64,000 bases of DNA from Faecalibacterium sp. I4-3-84 (GCF_023347255.1 NZ_CP094466.1:62001-126000); one strand, 5' to 3'. Counted from the stretch's first letter, positions 6,373 to 14,654 are shown. The notes: generated by a model from the sequence alone, not told the origin. Translations and numbers: made by a program.

Positions 6373-8784
6373 ATGGAAACAAGTTACTTAAAAACTCTGG
6401 AACTGGATAAGATCATCGCCCGTGCCGCTGAGGGCTGCGTGTGCAAGGAAGCGCGCGAAATGCTGCTTGCCACTCAGCCGCAGTGCGACCCGGACGAGGT
6501 GCGCTATGCGCTGGAACAGACCGATGCCATCAACACCCTGCTGATCAAAAACGGCTCCCCGCGCTTTGGCGGCGTGGAGAATGTCAGTCAGCTGGCGGCC
6601 CGCGCCGTAAAAGGCGGCGTACTTTCAATGGGCGAGCTGTTGATGGTGGCTGGTGCACTGCGCAATTTTCAGAATCTTTCAAGCTGGTATGGCGCTTCGG
6701 AGCACGACGCTCTGCCTACAGACGATCTGTTCTATGCGCTGGCACCGCAGCCGGGCCTGGAACAGCAGATCTCCAGCGCCATTCTGGCACCGGATGCCAT
6801 GGCAGACACGGCTTCTCATACCTTGAACGATCTGCGCAAAAAGATCCGCGCAACGGAGAACAGCATCCGTGACCGTCTGGAGAGCATGGTCCGCAATATG
6901 GATACCTCCAAGTATCTACAGGAAAGCGTGGTTTCCATGCGCAATGGCCGGTATGTTGTGCCGGTCAAGAGCGAATACCGCGGTGAGGTGAGCGGCATTA
7001 TTCATGATGTTTCGTCTACCGGAGCCACCGTCTTTGTGGAGCCGCAGGCCGTTGTGGAAGCCAATGCCCGCATTTTGCAGTACCGTGCGCAGGAAGCGCA
7101 GGAGATCGAGCGCATTCTGGTGGCCTTTACCGCACAGGTGGCTGCCATTGAGCCGCAGTTCCAGTACAGCTACAAGGCTATGCTGGAGATCGATGTTCTG
7201 CTGGCAAAGGCACGGCTGGCTTTGGATCTCAAGGCATTCAAGCCTGCTGTCCGCACCGACGATTCCTTCTCGCTGATCCGTGCGCGCCACCCGCTGATCG
7301 ATCCTAAAAAGTGCGTGCCTGTGGATATTGCTCTGGGCAGGGATTACGATTCGCTGATCATCACCGGACCGAACACCGGTGGCAAAACCGTCACCTTGAA
7401 AACAGCGGGCCTGCTGTGCGCCATGGCGCAGTGCGGCTTCCTGATCCCGGCTGACGAGCGCAGTGAGATCTGCGTATTTGACGAATTTCTGGTGGATATC
7501 GGCGATGAACAGAGCATTGAGCAGAGCCTTTCCACCTTCTCCGGCCATATGAAAAAGATCACCGGCATTCTGGAGCTTGCCATGCCGCACACACTGGTGC
7601 TGCTGGACGAGCTTGGTGCCGGTACCGACCCCGCCGAAGGTGCTGCGCTGGCTGTGGCCATCATTGAAGAGCTGCGCCGCCGCGGCGTGCTGCTGATGGC
7701 CACCACTCACTACGCTGAGCTGAAGGTGTTTGCTCTGGAAACCAAGGGCGTTGTCAATGCCAGCTGTGAGTTTGATCTGGAAACGCTGCGCCCGACCTAT
7801 AAGCTGAGCGTCGGCGTGCCGGGCAAATCCAATGCGTTCCTCATCAGCGAAAAGTTGGGCATCCCGGAGCGCGTGATCGAAGCGGCACAGCAGCATCTTT
7901 CCGCAGAGGATAAGCGTCTGGATGCCGTTCTGGGGCAGCTGGATGATCTGAAGCTGCAGCTGAAGGAAAGCCAGAACGAGGTGGAAGAGCTGAAAAATGA
8001 AGCTTCCCACCAGCTGGAAGCCGCGCAGAAAAAGCGTGATGAGCTGATCCGTCAGGGTGAAAATGAACTGGAAGCTGCCCGTGCCAAGGCTCGTGCGCTG
8101 GCACAGCAGGTGGAAAGTCAGGCTTACGCCCTGACTGATGAACTGCGTCAGCTGCAGAAGGACGAGCGCATGAGCACCCAGCAGAAAGCTCAGCGCGCCC
8201 GCGAGATCGCCAAAAAAGAATCGGAAAAGCTGTTTATCGGCTCCGAGGCTGTGCATAACCCCGTCAAGGAATTTGTGCCGCTGAAAGAGGTCAAGGTAGG
8301 GCAGGAGGTCTGCATTGCAGAGCTGAACCAGCTGGCCACCGTATTGGCCCTGCCGGATAAAAACGGCGATGTTCTGGTGCGTGCAGGCATCATCAAGACC
8401 AAAGTTCCGCTCAAGGGCTTGAAACAGCCGGAAAAGCTGGTCAAGGAAAAGAAACCGCAGACTAAAGCACAGCAGCGTTATTCCCGCCTGACCGGCGATG
8501 CCAACCGCCCGAACGGCAGGGTAGAGAGGGTACAGCGTTCCGCCAAGATGGAATGCAATCTGCTGGGCCTGACGGTGGACGAAGCGCTGCCGGAGGTGGA
8601 TTCCTTTATCGACCGTGCCATCCTGAACGGACAGACAGTGGTTTATCTGATCCACGGCAATGGCACCGGTGCGCTGCGCACAGCTATCCACAAGCATCTG
8701 CGCGGCAACCGCATGGTCAAAAGCTTCCGTCTGGGCCGTTATGGCGAGGGTGAAAGCGGCGTGACCGTGGTAGAGCTGAAATAA
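6373..8784 (+). CDS. mutS2: MutS2 family ATPase/endonuclease
   Basis: This 803-residue protein contains the core MutS ATPase (Walker A GPNTGGKTVTLKT near 335-347, Walker B and signature LLDELGAGTDPAEG near 413-426), a long Glu/Lys/Gln-rich coiled coil (about 520-630) and a C-terminal Smr domain with HGNGTGALR near 762-770. The N-terminal mismatch-recognition domain of MutS1 is absent, as usual. In Bacillus, MutS2 acts on collided ribosomes; suppression of recombination is reported elsewhere. The Smr LDLRG segment reads LLGLTVDEA here, a divergence that may affect nuclease activity. It ends the operon at a strong terminator. Confidence 0.95.
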   Translation: METSYLKTLELDKIIARAAEGCVCKEAREMLLATQPQCDPDEVRYALEQTDAINTLLIKNGSPRFGGVENVSQLAARAVKGGVLSMGELLMVAGALRNFQNLSSWYGASEHDALPTDDLFYALAPQPGLEQQISSAILAPDAMADTASHTLNDLRKKIRATENSIRDRLESMVRNMDTSKYLQESVVSMRNGRYVVPVKSEYRGEVSGIIHDVSSTGATVFVEPQAVVEANARILQYRAQEAQEIERILVAFTAQVAAIEPQFQYSYKAMLEIDVLLAKARLALDLKAFKPAVRTDDSFSLIRARHPLIDPKKCVPVDIALGRDYDSLIITGPNTGGKTVTLKTAGLLCAMAQCGFLIPADERSEICVFDEFLVDIGDEQSIEQSLSTFSGHMKKITGILELAMPHTLVLLDELGAGTDPAEGAALAVAIIEELRRRGVLLMATTHYAELKVFALETKGVVNASCEFDLETLRPTYKLSVGVPGKSNAFLISEKLGIPERVIEAAQQHLSAEDKRLDAVLGQLDDLKLQLKESQNEVEELKNEASHQLEAAQKKRDELIRQGENELEAARAKARALAQQVESQAYALTDELRQLQKDERMSTQQKAQRAREIAKKESEKLFIGSEAVHNPVKEFVPLKEVKVGQEVCIAELNQLATVLALPDKNGDVLVRAGIIKTKVPLKGLKQPEKLVKEKKPQTKAQQRYSRLTGDANRPNGRVERVQRSAKMECNLLGLTVDEALPEVDSFIDRAILNGQTVVYLIHGNGTGALRTAIHKHLRGNRMVKSFRLGRYGEGESGVTVVELK

Positions 8785-8785
8785 A

Positions 8786-8823
8786 GAAAAAGCTATCCGA
8801 AGGATTTTTCGGGTAGCTTTTTC
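8786..8823 (+). terminator. Terminator after mutS2
   Basis: A 15-bp stem (GAAAAAGCTATCCGA at 8786-8800 with its near-complement at 8809-8823, one wobble) begins two bases after the mutS2 stop and ends in CTTTTTC. Confidence 0.88.
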
Positions 8824-8837
8824 TCACATTGAAGGAA

Positions 8838-8865
8838 TTTGCAGAGCAGGATCGTATTCTATAAA
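8838..8865 (+). promoter_or_regulatory. Candidate promoter of the amidase gene
   Basis: TTTGCA (8838-8843) and TATAAA (8860-8865) are separated by 16 bp, about 28 bases before the amidase ATG. Both hexamers are moderate matches to the sigma-A consensus. Confidence 0.45.
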
Positions 8866-8893
8866 GAATACTGATATAAGGATGTAAGCCAAA

Positions 8894-9760
8894 ATGGCAA
8901 AACGATATTCCAAAGCCGTGCACTCAAAAAGACGAAAACAGACTTCTCATGTGCTCAAAAATACGGTCATTCTGCTTTTTTGCGCAGTGGGCATCTGGTT
9001 TGGCAGCTCACTCTGGCATGCAGCGCTGACTCTGCAGACAGCTCAGCCAGCGGAAAGCATCGCCGGTGAAGAATTTCGTCCGCAGGTAGGTGATCCGCCT
9101 TACCGCGTGGTGATCGATGCCGGGCACGGTGGAGCAGACCCGGGTGCAAGGGGAGTGATCGAAGAAAAAGATATGACCGCAGCAACCGCCTCGGAACTGA
9201 TCCGGCTGCTGCAGCAGGACTCTAATTTTATTCCGCTGCAGACCCGTGACAGCCTTGATGAAACCACTACACCCGCCCAGCGTGCCGCCAGAGCGGACGA
9301 ACAGGCACCGCAGCTGCTGCTTTCCATCCACGGCAACTCAGCTGCAAATGGCTCCACTGCATCCGGCTTTGAGTGCTATCCGGCAGTGCCGGGCCGGACT
9401 TGGCATCAGGAAAGCTTTTACTTTGCGCAGCTGCTTGCCAAAGGAATGCAGGCTGCAGGAGCATCTCTGCGTGGGCGCGGGGGAGTCCGATACATTTATT
9501 ATCTGGAAAACGATCAGAAGCAACTGGTGGAAAGCACCCACACCGAGGTGCGTGCAGAGCGAAGCTTTACGTTGCTGGAAGATGTAAATTGTCCGGCAGT
9601 GCTGGCAGAGCAATGCTTTGTAACGAATGAAGCAGATGTTGCACAGTTCGGCAGCGAAGAAGGTTGTAAAAAAACAGCCCGCGTTTATTACGAAGCGATC
9701 TGTGAATACTTTGGCACACAGCCGCAGGCCGAGCAGCTTGCCGGGTTCACTTTAAATTAA
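8894..9760 (+). CDS. N-acetylmuramoyl-L-alanine amidase (Amidase_3)
   Basis: This 288-residue enzyme is expected to hydrolyse the amide between N-acetylmuramic acid and L-alanine in peptidoglycan. Residues 1-20 are basic and cytosolic, 24-45 form a single membrane anchor, and the catalytic domain spans about 68-275. Zinc ligands are visible: His78 in DAGHGG, a Glu in IEEKD (90-91) and His146 in SIHGN; Glu239 in LAEQCFVTNEAD is the likely catalytic residue. The domain is therefore probably active, on the outer face of the membrane. It is monocistronic, flanked by terminators at 8786 and 9839. The anchor could alternatively be a cleaved signal peptide. No SPOR or SH3 wall-binding domain is present. 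Confidence 0.93.
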   Translation: MAKRYSKAVHSKRRKQTSHVLKNTVILLFCAVGIWFGSSLWHAALTLQTAQPAESIAGEEFRPQVGDPPYRVVIDAGHGGADPGARGVIEEKDMTAATASELIRLLQQDSNFIPLQTRDSLDETTTPAQRAARADEQAPQLLLSIHGNSAANGSTASGFECYPAVPGRTWHQESFYFAQLLAKGMQAAGASLRGRGGVRYIYYLENDQKQLVESTHTEVRAERSFTLLEDVNCPAVLAEQCFVTNEADVAQFGSEEGCKKTARVYYEAICEYFGTQPQAEQLAGFTLN

Positions 9761-9838
9761 AAAGTATCAGCATAGCATCACCAAAGGAGAAGAAGCGATA
9801 ACATTCTGAACCCAACACCATACAGCCATCAGCATTTT

Positions 9839-9886
9839 AAGACCGCTGAACTCATAACCAGAAGAGAAGGGCGGTCTTATTTTTTG
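9839..9886 (+). terminator. Terminator after the amidase gene
   Basis: AAGACCGC (9839-9846) pairs with GCGGTCTT (9871-9878), followed by ATTTTTT. It closes the last plus-strand gene before the dif-like site. Confidence 0.85.
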
Positions 9887-9895
9887 ATTGCATAA

Positions 9896-9923
9896 TTTTC
9901 GTATAATGCACGTTATGCGAAAT
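9896..9923. other. dif: Candidate dif / Xer recombination site
   Basis: Two 11-bp arms, TTTTCGTATAA (9896-9906) and TTATGCGAAAT (9913-9923), flank a 6-bp centre (TGCACG). The arms are inverted repeats of each other at 9 of 11 positions. Aligned by hand to the E. coli dif site the 28 bases agree at 19 positions, including ATAATG at the left arm/centre junction and TTATG at the right arm. The site is outside any gene, 384 bases from the stop end of a Xer-like recombinase gene. Gene direction changes from almost all + to mainly - here. This fits chromosome dimer resolution at the terminus; a recombinase-gene-linked mobile-element site is the alternative. Confidence 0.65.
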
Positions 9924-10225
9924 ATAGGGAAGTGAAAAATCTCTATTTTCCTGAATCTGGCCTTTTTCCGCGACCTACGGATCTGCAGCCATCTGTAATA
10001 CCGTATGATTCAACTTTTGCTTTTTTATATTTTTGTGTCTCATTTGTATTTTGGTGCTACAATCTTTTTATGGACTTACAAATTACAAAGCTGCACAGTC
10101 TGCCGCTGCCATGCGCCGCTTGCATTTTATTTTTCTGTGAACGACCATTTGCTCGTACGATTTCAAATCGCTGGCCAGATCACAGCTTATCATTCCATTA
10201 TTTATATTTATATAAATATATCTAT
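9924..10225. other. A+T-rich intergenic region beside the dif-like site
   Basis: This stretch is clearly richer in A+T than its surroundings, especially 10190-10235. Plus-strand frames are open here but have atypical composition, no ribosome-binding site and no recognisable motif, so I regard it as noncoding. TGCTACAAT near 10054-10062 resembles an extended -10 without an obvious gene downstream. Confidence 0.5.
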
Positions 10226-10274
10226 AAAAATACCGCCGATGACATGTCCGCACTTTGGACGCGTCACAGACGGC
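10226..10274 (-). terminator. Candidate terminator of the xer gene
   Basis: On the minus strand GCCG…TGACGCGTCC pairs imperfectly with GGACATGTCA…CGGC, followed by TATTTTTATAG, shortly after the recombinase stop. The stem contains mismatches, so confidence is moderate. Confidence 0.5.
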
Positions 10275-10306
10275 ATTGTTCCATTTTATGGGTATTCTTA
10301 TGTGGT

Positions 10307-11512
10307 TCAGGAATTTCCGTTTCCAGCGTTCGCATCAGGCTTCATTGCAAGCACGGAAGCATCCAGCCCGATGCCATCCTGAGCCGCACCCTCAAAGGCT
10401 TTCATGGGCACAGACGAAAGTTCCTCATCCAGAGCTGAATCCTCTGCTGTCTCCCCTGTTTCCTTTTCTGTTGTATCCAAGATGCGAGAAGATGCTTTGG
10501 ACTTTTTGACCTTGCCCAGCGGGTTTTCTTCAATAGCCGCGCGCACCTGAAATTCCTGTAGATGCGTATAAATTTGTGTGGTAGACACGTTGCTGTGGCC
10601 CAAAAGCTGCTTGAGTGTAAGGATGTCCACATTGCCGGTCTGATACATCAGAGTTGCGGCAGTGTGGCGCAGCTTATGTGTGGAAAAGCCTTTTAATCCG
10701 GCTGCTTTCATTGCACCGGTCACTAGCTGTTCTACCCTGCGGTTCGAGATACGCTCTTTGCGCCGTCGGGTAATAAAGACCGCCTTTTCCTGCGGCAGAA
10801 GCCCCTCCATCGTATTGCGTTTGCCCAGATACAGCCGCAATGCTTCCATGCAGGCATCATTCAGATAAACCATGCGCTCCTTGTGGCCCTTGCCAAACAG
10901 GCGTATCTGGCGGTTTTCCAAATCAATGTCGTCCAGATTCATGCCGACAAGCTCTGCCAGACGCATTCCACAGTTCAAAAACAGCGTCACCATGCAATAA
11001 TCCCGCTCCGGAAAATCGCTTTGGGTCTGCGTGCTTTCCAATAACTCCATGGACTGCTCCGCCGTCAGATATTTGGGCAGTACCTTATCCTGTTTGGGTG
11101 GGTGGATGGCCGCAGTCGGATCTGCATCCAGCCGGTTGACCTGATTGACCAGGTAATCATAAAAGCCGTGCAGGCTTGCCAGCCGCCGGGCCGTTGAGGA
11201 CTTTTTGTTGCCGCACTCGCGGTTTAAAAAGTACAGATATTCGTAGATATCCTCCTTTGTTACGGAGGCCCAGAATGCGGTGTCCAGCCCTTTGGGGTCG
11301 ATATCCTTCATCTCGCTGTCTTCGGGCACAAGCCCACGGCGGCGCTTCATAAAACGGCTGAATCCGCGCAGATCACAGTAGTAGCTGAACGCCGTGTTTG
11401 CGCTTTTGCCCGCGATCACTTCCAGATAGCGGACGTATTCTACAATGTCCGGCGCAGCATCATCGAAGGGCTTGTGCTTGCCGGGATTTTTCTCGTCCAG
11501 ATAGATCGACAT
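10307..11512 (-). CDS. Xer-like tyrosine recombinase with C-terminal extension
   Basis: This 401-residue site-specific recombinase has all catalytic residues: Arg184 (GMRLAEL), Lys208 (FGKGHK), His279 and Arg282 (THKLRHTA), His306 (LLGHSNV) and the nucleophile Tyr315 (TTQIYTH). An N-terminal SAM-like core-binding domain spans about 20-125. XerC/XerD are near 300 residues; here a Lys-rich junction (331-341) is followed by a roughly 60-residue acidic, low-complexity tail. ATG 11512 has AGAGGA upstream. It lies 11 bases downstream of radA, so the two are probably cotranscribed, and its 3' end faces the dif-like site. Most likely it is the chromosomal Xer; an integrase of a lost element is less likely because no element genes surround it. 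Confidence 0.88.
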   Translation of the reverse strand: MSIYLDEKNPGKHKPFDDAAPDIVEYVRYLEVIAGKSANTAFSYYCDLRGFSRFMKRRRGLVPEDSEMKDIDPKGLDTAFWASVTKEDIYEYLYFLNRECGNKKSSTARRLASLHGFYDYLVNQVNRLDADPTAAIHPPKQDKVLPKYLTAEQSMELLESTQTQSDFPERDYCMVTLFLNCGMRLAELVGMNLDDIDLENRQIRLFGKGHKERMVYLNDACMEALRLYLGKRNTMEGLLPQEKAVFITRRRKERISNRRVEQLVTGAMKAAGLKGFSTHKLRHTAATLMYQTGNVDILTLKQLLGHSNVSTTQIYTHLQEFQVRAAIEENPLGKVKKSKASSRILDTTEKETGETAEDSALDEELSSVPMKAFEGAAQDGIGLDASVLAMKPDANAGNGNS

Positions 11513-11523
11513 TGTTTTTCCTC

Positions 11524-12936
11524 TTATAAGCGGTCAGATTTCAGGGCATTGATCGCATCGGTGATATAAGCCGCGCCGATCAGCTGCATTCCAGGATAAT
11601 CTGCCGGGCTCAGATGATTCAGGCTGTGCTTCGGGATCACCGCACGTTCAAAGCCGATACGCTCTGCCTCATGCAGGCGCTGTTCCAGATTGGGTACGCT
11701 GCGCACTTCACCGCCAAGGCCGACCTCGCCAATGGCGATCAGCTTATCGCTGACGGGCCTGTCCAGCAGCGAGGAGACCATACTCAAGCAGACAGAAAGA
11801 TCACAGGCAGTATCACGCAGCGCAATGCCGCCCACGATGTTGATATATACATCCAGGTTTCCAAAGAAATACCCTGCACGCTTTTCCAGCACAGCGATCA
11901 ACAGATTCATGCGGTTGTAGTCGTAGCCGCTGCAGGCACGGCGCGGTGCTGGAAAATTGGTTTTGGTTGCAAGGGCCTGAATTTCGCTCAAAATGGGACG
12001 GCTGCCCTCCATGGTACAGGCCACACAGTTGCCGGAAACGCCAAGAGGACGGCCTTCCAGCAGCATCTGTGAAGGGTTTTCGATCTCAGCAAGGCCCTGC
12101 CCCGTCATATCAAACATGCCCAGCTCATTGGTGGAGCCATAACGGTTCTTGGCCGCACGCAGGATGCGGTACGGCAGCATTTTATCGCCCTCAAAGTAAA
12201 GCACCGTATCCACGATATGCTCCATGACTTTGGGGCCTGCAATGGCACCGTCCTTGTTCACATGGCCCACAATGAACATGGGGATCTCCTGCTTTTTGGC
12301 CACGGCCAGCAGGCGGGCCGCACTTTCCTTGACCTGACTTACCGTACCGGCGGAGGACGAGATATCCATGCAGCGCATCGTCTGGATGGAGTCGATGACC
12401 ACGAGATCCGGCTTTTCTTTTTCGATCAGGCCGCAGATCTCGTCCACATCATTCTCCGCTGCCAGAAAGATGTTATCCTGCGGCACTTTCAGCCGGGCAG
12501 CGCGCAGCTTGACCTGCCGCACCGATTCCTCGCCAGTGATATACAAAACGCTGTGCTGGTTGGAAATGGCACCGCACAGCTGCAGAAGCATAGTAGATTT
12601 GCCCACACCCGGCTCACCGCTCAAAAGCACAACGCCGCCCAGAACAATGCCGCCGCCAAGTACACGGTCCAGCTCCGAAATGCCGGTCAGAATACGGCTT
12701 TTTTCTTCGGTCATGCTGATCTCAGAAAGGCGTTTTGCGGTCAGGGTGGTCACCCCTTCCGGGCGGGCGGCTGCCGCCTGTTTGGCTGCGGCAGTACCTG
12801 CTTTGGGGGCTTCCGCTACAACGTCCTCGTTCATCGTGTTCCAGCTGCCGCAACTTGGGCAGCGGCCCATCCAGCGGGGGCTTGTCTCGCCGCAGTTGGA
12901 ACACACATATACAGTTTTCAGTTTTGGTTCCTTCAT
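11524..12936 (-). CDS. radA: DNA repair protein RadA
   Basis: RadA is a RecA-like DnaB-type helicase that promotes branch migration of recombination intermediates. The 470-residue protein has an N-terminal C4 zinc finger (Cys12, 15, 26, 29), Walker A GEPGVGKS near 107-114, the RadA-specific KNRYG motif and a C-terminal Lon-protease-like domain (GIALRDTACDLSV). ATG 12936 is chosen over TTG 12939 because AGGAG lies eight bases before it. It has its own promoter and is followed by the Xer-like recombinase gene 11 bases later. Confidence 0.96.
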   Translation of the reverse strand: MKEPKLKTVYVCSNCGETSPRWMGRCPSCGSWNTMNEDVVAEAPKAGTAAAKQAAAARPEGVTTLTAKRLSEISMTEEKSRILTGISELDRVLGGGIVLGGVVLLSGEPGVGKSTMLLQLCGAISNQHSVLYITGEESVRQVKLRAARLKVPQDNIFLAAENDVDEICGLIEKEKPDLVVIDSIQTMRCMDISSSAGTVSQVKESAARLLAVAKKQEIPMFIVGHVNKDGAIAGPKVMEHIVDTVLYFEGDKMLPYRILRAAKNRYGSTNELGMFDMTGQGLAEIENPSQMLLEGRPLGVSGNCVACTMEGSRPILSEIQALATKTNFPAPRRACSGYDYNRMNLLIAVLEKRAGYFFGNLDVYINIVGGIALRDTACDLSVCLSMVSSLLDRPVSDKLIAIGEVGLGGEVRSVPNLEQRLHEAERIGFERAVIPKHSLNHLSPADYPGMQLIGAAYITDAINALKSDRL

Positions 12937-12978
12937 CAAAAAAGCTCCTGTTACATTGTCTTGGCTTTATTATTCTCT

Positions 12979-13007
12979 ATTGTAGCATATAACAAGCAAA
13001 CCCGCAA
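12979..13007 (-). promoter_or_regulatory. Promoter of radA-xer
   Basis: On the minus strand TTGCGG (13002-13007), a 17-bp spacer and TACAAT (12979-12984) with an extended TGC form a good sigma-A promoter about 40 bases upstream of radA. Confidence 0.7.
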
Positions 13008-13032
13008 GAAAAGCCCTCGCTCAAAGCCTTGC

Positions 13033-13773
13033 TCAAAGCCTGCTTCCAATGCTTGCAAGCGCTGCAGAAATGCCGCACAGCGGCACAAATAACGTCAGCG
13101 TCAGCAGATACTGCCGGATGAATCCATGTGGCCGGACGATCTCCCGGTCAGGCCCTGCTGCAAAAAAGGAACAGACGCGGATCTGGCTGCTCACCCGCAG
13201 AGAATCTGTGCCGAGCGTGCACAGCCCTGCAGAAGCAGCTGCCGCAGGCAGAAATGCAAGCAGCAGAAGCCACGTTTCTTTTTTCAGTGCCGTGTCGGAA
13301 AGCAGCTGCACAAACAGCGTCCCGTTTCCCAGCCCATAGAACATCGTAAACAAAAAGATCAAAACCGGCCCCAGTGCGGAAAAGCCCATCAGGAACAGAA
13401 GGGTCGCGGCCGCAGCCAGCGTAAGATATTCCATTCCGAAAAGGCTGGCCGCAGTATGTGCATCTGCAGCGGCAAACAGGCCGCGCCAGCTTTGCAGGTA
13501 ATATTGCAGCCAGTCCGGCTGCTGTTTTTCGCAGAAAGCCAGAAGCACGCCAGCTGAGCCAGAGCCGATCAGAAAGGCACAGACGAGCAGCCAGCAGGTT
13601 TTCTGCCGGGTTTCCGTGTTATGTCTCTGCAGCGGTGAAGGCACTTCCGGTGCGGATCGTTCTGGCGGCAGTGTCTTCTGCGGCTGCGGCAGAAGCGCAG
13701 CTTCACCTGTGGGAAGCTGCTGCGCGGCTTCTGGCAAATGCGCTGGCGTTCCTGTTTGCTGATAGACCCACAT
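13033..13773 (-). CDS. Integral membrane protein, possibly SpoIIM-like
   Basis: This 246-residue protein has a Pro/Gln-rich cytosolic N terminus (about 1-58), a first membrane segment (about 60-82), an outer loop of about 30 residues, and four further hydrophobic segments (about 113-135, 137-158, 168-190, 222-245). The glycine-containing LLFLMGFSALGP and FYGLGNGTLF segments and the topology recall stage II sporulation protein M (DUF95), but similarity is weak by eye. AAGGAGG precedes ATG 13773. It lies 25 bases after the TIGR04086 gene, itself associated with spore formers. No enzymatic motif is present. I treat it as a membrane protein of unknown function with a possible sporulation link. 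Confidence 0.6.
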   Translation of the reverse strand: MWVYQQTGTPAHLPEAAQQLPTGEAALLPQPQKTLPPERSAPEVPSPLQRHNTETRQKTCWLLVCAFLIGSGSAGVLLAFCEKQQPDWLQYYLQSWRGLFAAADAHTAASLFGMEYLTLAAAATLLFLMGFSALGPVLIFLFTMFYGLGNGTLFVQLLSDTALKKETWLLLLAFLPAAAASAGLCTLGTDSLRVSSQIRVCSFFAAGPDREIVRPHGFIRQYLLTLTLFVPLCGISAALASIGSRL

Positions 13774-13798
13774 GATCGAACCTCCTTGTTCTATTTGT

Positions 13799-14194
13799 TC
13801 AGCTGCGGCGCTTTTTCTCCCGGGTCACCATGCCCAGCAATCCGCCAATACTGCCGCACAGGATCAGCACAGCAAACCGCAGCAGCGGCGGCTCTTCCGT
13901 AAGCGTACCGGAAGGAACGCTGAGCACCACGAGCAATGCCGCATAAAACAGGCCCTGTACAAGCCCGCACAGCAGGCCGCGTTCCTTTTTGCAAAATGCA
14001 GCGATCCAACCGCTGCAAAGGCTCCCTGCACCAACGGCTGCTGTTGCCAGCGGCGGTGCGGCGGCACCAGAATAACCCTGTGCTGTCATCAGCGCTGCCA
14101 TTGCGGCCAGCCAGCCCGCTGTGACCATAACGCCGACTGCCCCCGCCAGCAGAAGAACCCGGAGTTCCGCCGGGAAAAGTTTTTTCTCAGACAT
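13799..14194 (-). CDS. TIGR04086 family membrane protein
   Basis: This 131-residue protein has four predicted membrane helices (about 11-36, 45-66, 73-92, 102-123) and a basic C terminus (REKKRRS). Size, topology and position next to yajC match the TIGR04086 family found in endospore-forming Firmicutes. Function is unknown. The ribosome-binding site GGGAGG lies inside the 3' arm of a hairpin that follows yajC, so translation may be controlled by that structure. In many Clostridia the next gene is the six-cysteine peptide scfA; here a SpoIIM-like gene follows instead. Confidence 0.75.
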   Translation of the reverse strand: MSEKKLFPAELRVLLLAGAVGVMVTAGWLAAMAALMTAQGYSGAAAPPLATAAVGAGSLCSGWIAAFCKKERGLLCGLVQGLFYAALLVVLSVPSGTLTEEPPLLRFAVLILCGSIGGLLGMVTREKKRRS

Positions 14195-14239
14195 AAAAAC
14201 GCGCCTCCCTGCCAGTAATCTATGCAGGAAGACGCGTTT
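14195..14239 (-). promoter_or_regulatory. Hairpin between yajC and TIGR04086 gene
   Basis: On the minus strand AAACGCGTCTTCCTGC (14239-14224) pairs with GCAGGGAGGCGCGTTTT (14212-14196), ending in TTTTT directly before the ATG at 14194. It looks like a terminator, yet its 3' arm contains the ribosome-binding site of the next gene, so it could limit both read-through and translation. Confidence 0.65.
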
Positions 14240-14269
14240 GATATGCTCTTAATTGTTTGAAGAAAAAGC

Positions 14270-14581
14270 TTACTTCTTGTCAGCCTTGTCCATGTTCAGC
14301 TTTTCAACAGCGGAAATTGCAGTCTTGGTGAAGCGGATCTTCACACGGTCAGCACCGGTCTCCAGAACAAAGGTATCGTCCTTGATTGCAACAACACGGC
14401 CAATGACACCGCCAATGGTGGTGACCTGATCGCCGATCTCTAGGCTGCTGCGCATTGCGGCATCCTTCTTCTCCTGCTTCTTCTGGGGACGATAGATCAT
14501 GAAGTACAGCAGAACCAGCATCAGAGCCAGTGTGAAGAACAGGCTGATATAGCCTTCGGAAGTGGTAGTCAGAAATTGCAT
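14270..14581 (-). CDS. yajC: Preprotein translocase subunit YajC
   Basis: YajC is the small SecDF-associated membrane protein of the Sec translocase. The 103-residue product has one N-terminal membrane helix (about 12-30), the positive segment IYRPQKKQEKK, and the conserved LEIGDQVTTIGGVIGRV region forming the soluble domain. It lies 73 bases downstream of tgt, the usual partner. Its transcript is probably attenuated by the hairpin at 14195-14239. Confidence 0.95.
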   Translation of the reverse strand: MQFLTTTSEGYISLFFTLALMLVLLYFMIYRPQKKQEKKDAAMRSSLEIGDQVTTIGGVIGRVVAIKDDTFVLETGADRVKIRFTKTAISAVEKLNMDKADKK

Positions 14582-14654
14582 GGGGCAAAATCTCCTCTCA
14601 AAATTCAGATAAGCTTATTATACCTTTTTAAACGACCTGTTGCAAGGCTTATTC

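Noticed and set aside
6916-8697. 593-codon open frame opposite mutS2
   Set aside because: Codon-bias shadow of mutS2; no family features.
9896-9923. loxP-like site
   Set aside because: TTCGTATAATG is shared with loxP, but the arms and the 6-bp centre fit dif better and no Cre-like phage context exists.
9932-10438. Plus-strand frame of 168 codons near the dif-like site
   Set aside because: Atypical composition, no ribosome-binding site, no motif, and its end overlaps the xer gene antisense.
13774-14269. SCIFF (six-cysteine) peptide gene expected near TIGR04086
   Set aside because: No small cysteine-rich frame found here on either strand.
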